Shown in pieces: positions 58,884 through 64,000 of a DNA stretch of 64,000 nt (positions within the stretch are counted from its first letter, which is position 1; each line of letters starts with the position of its first letter). Position numbers and translations under genes: made by a program. The notes beneath the pieces are model-generated. The model saw only the letters and a list, made by a program, of their open reading frames with translations. It searched no databases and was not told the origin of the DNA. The stretch is from the NCBI GenBank assembly GCA_002205965.3, contig NADL03000001.1, positions 744,001 through 808,000 on the forward strand, in the 5' to 3' direction. This DNA is from Kappaphycus alvarezii. Taxonomy: Eukaryota; Rhodophyta; Florideophyceae; Gigartinales; Solieriaceae.

Positions 58884-59387
58884 TGTTCTGTAAGGTAGTT
58901 TCGCAGCTACCCTCCTGACCGAGTGAATACAATTGCTTGTAACACAGTACTGTGCAAAAGTGTACATCTGCATATGTAATTTGTAATGTTGCAGCAAGTA
59001 AATACATTGATGTTGATGTCAACATCAAGATACACAAATCATTCCAGGTCTATCTTGTGTTCACTCTTGAGATCAGCTCCCTCCGACTCTCCGAACTCCC
59101 GTTCCATTCTTAACGCGTCATAACGCCACCACTGCCGACATAACCCTTCTATCGCCGACGAGACGCCTTGACACCAACACGACGCCCCCACCACTGACCA
59201 GGGCGCCCTTACCACGATCATGTCAAAAAACCCTCCAAACACAGACGCCACGTTGTTTAAAGCAATGAATGCAAGAAGATTTACTCACAAGCAAGGAATT
59301 AACTACGATGACTGCAGATATTCAAGAAAAAGTAGAGAGCAACAGGATTATGTTGGCGTGAACTATACGGTTGATCAATTACGTCAA
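58884..59387. other. Intergenic, C-rich on the plus strand
   Basis: Retroelement 3' flank up to about 59035, then C-rich sequence (59050-59260) preceding a G-rich stretch from 59405. No gene recognised. Confidence 0.45.
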
Positions 59388-59801
59388 TTACGTCCACCCG
59401 TGGAGGTACATCGTTGACGGGGGTGGGGGGGAGCTGTTCCTGGATGGTGGACGCGGACGGCCAAAATCGCGGGACCCATAACACCTACGGGCTCTTGCTC
59501 CTCTATGATAATCATTTCGTCTACAATGACTGTGGAAGTAGCATCCTTCATGAAAGGTTGGACCATCCGACTGACCTACGTGGTGCAGCCAGTCTTCGCG
59601 AGAGTCACAAAACATGTGCGGATATTCCCGCGCAGCGAATTTGTTGACTCTTCCCTTGAAGCGTGTTCGAGGGGGATCAAATGCAGGGCGGGGAGGACTG
59701 GGTAGCCAGCGATCCTCGTGCCTTGGAAAATGCGGGGGTGGACGAGGTGGCGGCTGTACAGCCATATCATGCCGGGGAGCAAGCACCCACTCCTTGTACA
59801 T
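59388..59801 (-). CDS. Proline-rich, Cys/His-containing ORF of unknown divergent block
   Basis: 137-codon minus-strand frame. The N-terminal half is proline-rich and basic (VQPPPRPPPHFPRHEDRW). The C-terminal half has scattered Cys/His (PHMFCDSREDWLHHVGQ and CYFHSHCRRNDYHRGARAR) that could bind metal, ending SSPPPPSTMYLHGWT. It is in the same frame as the upstream ORF and separated from it by only TGA-AAC-ATG, so it could be a readthrough extension of that ORF or a separate product. Family unknown. Confidence 0.45.
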   Translation of the reverse strand: MYKEWVLAPRHDMAVQPPPRPPPHFPRHEDRWLPSPPRPAFDPPRTRFKGRVNKFAAREYPHMFCDSREDWLHHVGQSDGPTFHEGCYFHSHCRRNDYHRGARARRCYGSRDFGRPRPPSRNSSPPPPSTMYLHGWT

Positions 59802-59804
59802 GTT

Positions 59805-60689
59805 TCATTCATCTGGGATTTCTGCCAACGTTTTCGTCGCGGTCTTTAACTTGTGCGTAGAGTCTCCAACCATCCACAATAAACGACCAAGTAGAGCTTG
59901 GGTTTTAATGGTTTGTTCTTCGCCCTTTAGCAATCTCCTCGGAATTACAAAGTCCGCCAGTCCTGGAACAGTTACCAAGTCTTCTCTCGTTAGTTTCACC
60001 TTCATTGGCGTAGCGCGCCAGATCTCATCCCTATGGTTCTTTCGGAGGACGCGGCGAAGGCGTCGTGACTTGGGATCGATATGTGTAACAGTACCTCTCT
60101 CATTATTATATGCTGACCTACCCGTGGACCCACCTTTAACCCAATACGACGTCTTGAACCCCTTTATCTCACTTATAAACCCGTTTCTGTAATCCGGTTC
60201 AACAGCAGTTGCAGCTCCCATGCTGTATATGATTCTTTCAACTGTGACGTTGGCATCAATGATCATAGTGGCCCAGTGCTCGCGGAGGAAATTTATCGAG
60301 TGGTCCGTCAATACCCACAACCAACTACCCTCAATCGCTTCATTCCACCATACAGCAAGAGTCAAAGCATATGTCTCCAATTTAAACAATTCATGTAGAC
60401 GCTTTCTCCTTTGTTGATTACCGAAAGACACCATCGACTTGTGATAATAGTACGCGACTAGCGCAAGGGGAAGCGGGAAGTGAAATGAAAGTTTTAGATC
60501 CAGTAACCACTTTGATGTCGCCGGCAAAGTTTCCCTAACTTTCTCCATTGACAACTGCGTAGCCTCGTGTCCGTCGAATGGATAAAGCACTCCAATCTTG
60601 ACTCGGGAGAAGTGTTCGAAATAAAGCTGAGCGCGATCAGCGAACCTATTCCACCACCTCCCCATCAAGCTATCTACCAACAATGTCAT
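59805..60689 (-). CDS. Unknown 294-aa protein of divergent block, intact
   Basis: Longest well-behaved frame in the right part of the window; ATG at 60689. It is balanced and globular-looking. Landmarks: MGRWWNRFADRAQLYFEHFS, LPLALVAYYYHKSM, KLETYALTLAVWWNEAIEGS, VLTDHSINFLREHWATMIID, GFKTSYWVKGGSTGRS, a basic segment PKSRRLRRVLRKNHRDEIWR and REDLVTVPGLADFVIPRRLL. No signal peptide. I do not recognise a family. A capsid-like or nucleic-acid-binding role is conceivable from the basic and aromatic-rich composition but unsupported. The stop is TGA, followed in frame by the next ORF. Confidence 0.55.
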   Translation of the reverse strand: MTLLVDSLMGRWWNRFADRAQLYFEHFSRVKIGVLYPFDGHEATQLSMEKVRETLPATSKWLLDLKLSFHFPLPLALVAYYYHKSMVSFGNQQRRKRLHELFKLETYALTLAVWWNEAIEGSWLWVLTDHSINFLREHWATMIIDANVTVERIIYSMGAATAVEPDYRNGFISEIKGFKTSYWVKGGSTGRSAYNNERGTVTHIDPKSRRLRRVLRKNHRDEIWRATPMKVKLTREDLVTVPGLADFVIPRRLLKGEEQTIKTQALLGRLLWMVGDSTHKLKTATKTLAEIPDE

Positions 60690-60739
60690 TTACTTTGCGA
60701 TTAGTGGCTCCTCTGAGGAAAGCAATTTGTCAACTGCGT

Positions 60740-61021
60740 TTAAGTAGTATGCCTCAGCAACTGTGCGACAAAATGATCTATCGCACTTCGATGTGGGATT
60801 GAGAAATATTGACGGAGCTCAACAAACTGACTCCAAGAGTCTTTGGCAGCTTGAAAATTGTCTTGGGAATATTCCTGGAACATCCTAACATCCTCGCACA
60901 CAGCGACTGTCCTCTTGAGAATGTACTGCCGAAATGACAATTCATTCACCGGACGTGTGTTCCAATCATGCTCAATGCCAATTTGATTGAGGTCAATGAA
61001 CTCCCCAACTTCCCCTACCAA
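60740..61021 (-). CDS. Small acidic ORF of divergent block, unknown
   Basis: 93-codon minus-strand frame upstream of the 294-aa ORF in a different frame. It contains ELSFRQYILKRTVAVCEDVR and FQAAKDSWSQFVELRQYFS. Amphipathic helices seem likely. It could be an exon or a frameshifted part of the following protein. No motif recognised. Confidence 0.4.
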   Translation of the reverse strand: MVGEVGEFIDLNQIGIEHDWNTRPVNELSFRQYILKRTVAVCEDVRMFQEYSQDNFQAAKDSWSQFVELRQYFSIPHRSAIDHFVAQLLRHTT

Positions 61022-61197
61022 TCTAGAGCTGCCATTAGACTGCCTTCTCTGACGAATTTATTCGTTCCGTGCCCCGGTCCAAGCACTGCTGAACGTTGGT
61101 AAAAGAAAATCACCTCTTTGGCCTCCCCTCATTAAATGTCCCTCCTGTCTGTTCATTATCACGCCACAAACTCCAACGTACTGAATAAAAAGTTGAT

Positions 61198-61689
61198 CTA
61201 GACTATAGTCAACCGGCTGATCAGCTGCTGCAGTGTCCTAGTACCAGGATAAACTATTTGCGACCTTGGAACATGCCTCATATTTGCACCTGCGTTCGCC
61301 TCATCAGTGAGAAGCATGGCCCTTCTCGGCTTGGTAGGCGGGATAGTTGCAATGAATTTCCTCCATACTTCTCGCGCTTTGTCCAAGTCGACTTCACTAG
61401 ACTTCCTCTTCCCCGTATATTGACTCCGAACCACTCGGAACCGTCGATAATAGTGGTGTTCCGTTTTTACCATGCACGAATACTGCCACTTTGCTAACTT
61501 GTAAAGTGGGACCTGTAGTCATACCAGCTCCTGCATTATCCTGGGCTGCGCCCGCCCTGTGGCGTCAGATACGTTCTCTCCGTCCTGATCATGATTCTCT
61601 CCAGCAGCCATATCCTTATCAGCACTCTGCGCTGCCGTGGAAGCTTCATTCTCTCTGGTGTTTCCATGTTCCTCTTGCCCTGAATCCAT
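61198..61689 (-). CDS. Acidic N-terminus plus basic domain, interrupted by one in-frame TGA
   Basis: From ATG 61689 the frame encodes an acidic, disordered N-terminus (MDSGQEEHGNTRENEASTAA, then MAAGENHDQDGENVSD), meets TGA at 61519-61521, and continues in the same frame through YKLAKWQYSC into 61473 (MVKTEHHYYRRFRVVRS, KAREVWRKFIATIPP, PRRAMLLTDEANAGANMRHV) to a stop at 61198. Same frame on both sides of one stop suggests a recent nonsense change, readthrough or a very short intron. It lies upstream of the other minus-strand ORFs in the block. Function unknown. Confidence 0.45.
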
Positions 61690-62589
61690 TCAATTAAACG
61701 CAGAAAAAGCGGGCGGAAAGACTGATAAGGGGAGAGATTTCGCAGTATTGGGGGATGAACAAAATTCAGCTGATTTCAGCTAGCTGATGTAGGGAGGGTA
61801 TGACTGCGGTTGCAGACTAAGTCCGACTTGGACAGTTATTTTTGCTGTAGCAGATAGCCATCTGCAGCAAAATAACTGTGTAACAGATTTCTGTAGCTGT
61901 TGAGAGCAACTATGTACCAAGAGAAATCTTTTACTCTTTTTACTTATCTTGAGGGTACAGTTATGTCTACATCCATTTGTAATTCTCAGATCTCAAGCCA
62001 GATTCTAGCGGTATTACACCTGTTTTTGAAACGGGGGTCCGATTAGGGGGATAAAAGTATACTGTACTGCACTGTACAGTATATGTTAACATGTACGACG
62101 TCACATACAGAAAAGTTAATTTTCTGAATACAATTGTTTTTCAAAATTTTAATTACATTATTACTTTAGTAATATTTCTAAACAGATCGACCTGTCTACG
62201 CCAAAAAAAGAAGTTCTCCCATATCTGGAGCAGGTACTGAACGTTTTTGGCGAGGCCAAGTATTACATAAATAAATGTTACTTTTTCGGCGCGCGATTCA
62301 AACCTTCCTGCTTGGTGTTTCAAAAGGGTGCCCACCCGGGCAGTCATCATCCGTAGATGGAGGTACCAAGTGTAGAATCGACGGTGTTCTTCATCGACCT
62401 CAATTATTAGACTCCACAGTTCATCATTTTCATGTCATCTCTCAATTTTCTGATTACAAAGAAACGCAGAAGGGGCATGGTACAAGGTGGGTGGATTCCA
62501 CGCTGGACACACAGAATCTCCATGCGTTGTTCTTGAGAGACGAGGAGGACAGGTCGTTGGCAGGGAAGAAAAAGCAGAGATTTTGAGTC
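61690..62589. other. Spacer between divergent ORF groups, with hairpin and TACTGTA motifs
   Basis: Contains the hairpin at 61833-61878, a TACTGTACTGCACTGTACAG stretch at about 62058-62080, and AT-rich sequence 62090-62290. A plus-strand 103-codon frame (62275-62586) has no motif. Likely holds promoters for both directions. Confidence 0.4.
61833..61878. repeat. Hairpin, about 19-bp stem
   Basis: CAGTTATTTTTGCTG...CAGAT pairs with ATCTGCAGCAAAATAACTG across the loop AGCC, with a few unpaired bases in the left arm. Confidence 0.75.
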
Positions 62590-63036
62590 ATGCCGAAATC
62601 GTGGACGCCGTCCAATCTAGGATGTTTGACTGCGGATCATGGCTTTTACGCGGGCCGAGAGAACATAGATGATAGGAACGAAAATAATTTAGAGGTTGAT
62701 GTCGATTTTCTGCGAGTACAACACATGGACATGTTAGAGATAGTCGAACATGTACGGGGTGCTCCGTCTACTGGTTTCGACCTTGTTGAGGACCGAGAAC
62801 GGGGTGACCACCCGGTTCATGTACCGATTCGTGGTAGTCCTGTGGAATTGGACACAGATGATCCGTTGACTGATAAGATGTTGTTGAAGGTTCTGCAGAA
62901 GAGAGCAAGGACAATGATGAGTTGGGAGAATGTATTAGGTGCCTTAATTGTTCGCGGAAGTGTGAGGTACACTGTTGCTCAGTACGAATTGTTGCGGAGA
63001 GTTTTGCGATCCTTCTTAGAGTCGGCCTCGAGATAA
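62590..63036 (+). CDS. Unknown plus-strand ORF of divergent block
   Basis: 148-codon plus-strand frame from ATG 62590. Landmarks: LEVDVDFLRVQHMDMLEIVE, HPVHVPIRGSPVELDTDDPL, MLLKVLQKRARTMMSWENVL and VRYTVAQYELLRRVLRSFLE. The tail resembles the N-terminal region of some large transposon proteins (helical segment before an Y/F-x-x-L-R), but this is an impression, not a family match. It is followed after 145 bp by another coding-looking segment, probably an exon of the same gene. Confidence 0.45.
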   Translation: MPKSWTPSNLGCLTADHGFYAGRENIDDRNENNLEVDVDFLRVQHMDMLEIVEHVRGAPSTGFDLVEDRERGDHPVHVPIRGSPVELDTDDPLTDKMLLKVLQKRARTMMSWENVLGALIVRGSVRYTVAQYELLRRVLRSFLESASR

Positions 63037-63180
63037 GTAGAAAGTCTTATATCTTATTCCAAAGTAAGGAAAAATATCAGTACGCATCTCACGAATAACT
63101 CGTTCCCGAAAAGTTACATTCAACAATTTGATTTGGATTTCAACTGAATATTGCTGACATCAAAAGACGTTTAATTTATC

Positions 63181-63744
63181 AGTTCTGGTGATGTAATTGT
63201 AATCAAATATGAAAACGGTGGACATTCTCGACTATTTAGACGCAGGAATGCGGAAGTTCGAATTATAACTCCGGTTGAATGGGTAAAGTTGGATCTTGCA
63301 ATGCCTATGTTTCAAGATGCTATGTACGGACAATGCACGAATCACACCGATCTTGAGAGTATCGATAACGCAAGTATTTTGCGGGACAGAGGTAGCATAA
63401 TTGACGCAACATCCTTCTTGTTTGTTCGCAAAGGGAAAAAACGCATCAGAGCCTGGCCAGGTGATATTGTCAAGTTTCGTCCAGCGGATTTTCCGAGAAT
63501 GGTCAAAGCTGTAATTGATGACGTCAGATATTCATTTGAAATGGTGACACCCTGGTCTAGACCGTTATTCATATTCAATGGAGGCCTCTATTTGCGCTGT
63601 ATGGTGCGTGGGTTCAGAGAGCGTAGAAACAAGAAGCGGGCAGCTTGCTCTCAGCAACACTTCTGGAGTTCAAAAATTAATTGTGAAGGGTTTATTGCTT
63701 GGCAAGCCTCGTCTGCTCAGCGGCGGTGGGAGGGAAGCCAATAA
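63181..63744 (+). CDS. Probable downstream exon, unknown protein
   Basis: Open frame that starts after an acceptor-like TTTATCAG (ending 63181) rather than at an ATG. It encodes SGDVIVIKYENGGHSRLFRR, EVRIITPVEWVKLDLAMPMF, SFLFVRKGKKRIRAWPGD and PADFPRMVKAVIDDVRYSFE. Beta-strand-rich pattern. It continues to a stop at 63744, overlapping a second frame at 63578-63892 (VQKLIVKGLLLGKPRLLSGG), so the true end or next splice site is unresolved. The gene runs toward or beyond the window edge. Possibly part of a transposon protein. Confidence 0.4.
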   Translation, partial: SSGDVIVIKYENGGHSRLFRRRNAEVRIITPVEWVKLDLAMPMFQDAMYGQCTNHTDLESIDNASILRDRGSIIDATSFLFVRKGKKRIRAWPGDIVKFRPADFPRMVKAVIDDVRYSFEMVTPWSRPLFIFNGGLYLRCMVRGFRERRNKKRAACSQQHFWSSKINCEGFIAWQASSAQRRWEGSQ

Positions 63745-64000
63745 GAAAACAGTCGCAGTCCGTGTACTGTCAGGGGACATTTGCGCACTACTCCTTCCAG
63801 CCGGAAAGAGGACCTCCTTCGCAGACATGTGGGAAAAGAATTATTGTGTGTGTCGTTGTTTGTCGATTTTGGAAGGAGAAGGATGGCGTTGACTCCTATC
63901 GTTTATTGTTGATTAATGTGATAGCTGATAAGGGAGAGGGTGCTGATGGCGGCCGCCACGCAAAACTAATCATGCTTGGATCACACGGCAATATGGCGAT

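Noticed and set aside
58995..59035. Palindrome around the TGTTGATGTCAACA sequence
   Set aside because: On checking, the central bases are not complementary, so it is only a short imperfect inverted repeat.
61198..61689. Selenoprotein reading of the in-frame TGA
   Set aside because: No conserved context around the codon and no selenocysteine-insertion element that I could identify; nonsense mutation or readthrough is simpler.
1..64000. CRISPR arrays, rRNA genes, functional tRNA genes, prokaryotic operons
   Set aside because: No regularly spaced repeats, no recognisable rRNA segments, no foldable tRNA beyond the degenerate tRNA-like sequence, and no ribosome-binding-site-driven gene arrays.

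Overview
This window comes from a eukaryotic nuclear genome. The evidence is Ty1/copia and Ty3/gypsy LTR retrotransposons, a Tc1/mariner DNA transposon, several 5'-truncated non-LTR elements with an endonuclease-like C-terminus, an egghead-type family-2 glycosyltransferase, possible short spliceosomal introns, and no bacterial-type operons or ribosome-binding sites. Low gene density, few convincing introns and cell-wall-type glycosyltransferase sequence would fit a red alga or a similar protist. That placement is an impression, not something the sequence proves.

Layout. Positions 1-22,000 are GC-moderate and repeat-laden. In order they hold a retroelement relic, a complete but dead Tc1/mariner (1908-3177), a multiply frameshifted minus-strand egghead-like glycosyltransferase (3429-5190) with a strand-skewed membrane-protein-like stretch upstream, and one member of a secreted cysteine-rich family (8301-9026, +). 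Next come two retroelement 3' ends (10060-10950 and 12616-13648, the latter flanked by a 12-bp target-site duplication), the second, oppositely oriented cysteine-rich paralogue (14657-15387, -), and more retroelement 3' fragments around 16.9-17.2 kb. Perfect palindromes built on TACAGTAC/GTACTGTA are concentrated in this part.

Positions 23,300-53,500 are AT-rich, gene-poor and full of decayed mobile DNA. The clearest structure is a nested stack. A Ty1/copia relic (pol at 30.1-32.9 kb, gag at 41.4-42.0 kb) is split by a Ty3/gypsy element (32945-41367, two LTRs of about 515 bp, near-perfect 5-bp duplication). The gypsy element contains tandem non-LTR retroelement pieces (36.4-39.5 kb), and the main piece carries an AT-rich insertion with an 80-bp hairpin (37029-37108).

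From 53,500 to the end the sequence is GC-moderate again, with unidentified coding-looking segments. A possibly spliced minus-strand gene lies near 54 kb and a plus-strand one near 56-57 kb. Another retroelement C-terminus follows (58449-58883). Last is a divergent block: minus-strand ORFs at 59388-61689 and plus-strand ORFs at 62590-63892, separated by a spacer with a strong hairpin. I could not identify this block. It may be an undescribed mobile element and is the best candidate here for something new.

Three window-wide signals cut across the annotation. (1) Broken genes often need a missing single base to restore the conserved frame. (2) The plus strand repeatedly switches from C-rich to G-rich at roughly 5.6, 8.6, 13.9, 20.3, 23.3, 44.3, 52.7, 55.1 and 59.4 kb, in one case in the middle of a gene. 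(3) TACAGTAC-type palindromic motifs concentrate between 7 and 17 kb. Most coding calls are relics; few, if any, of these genes look functional as written.
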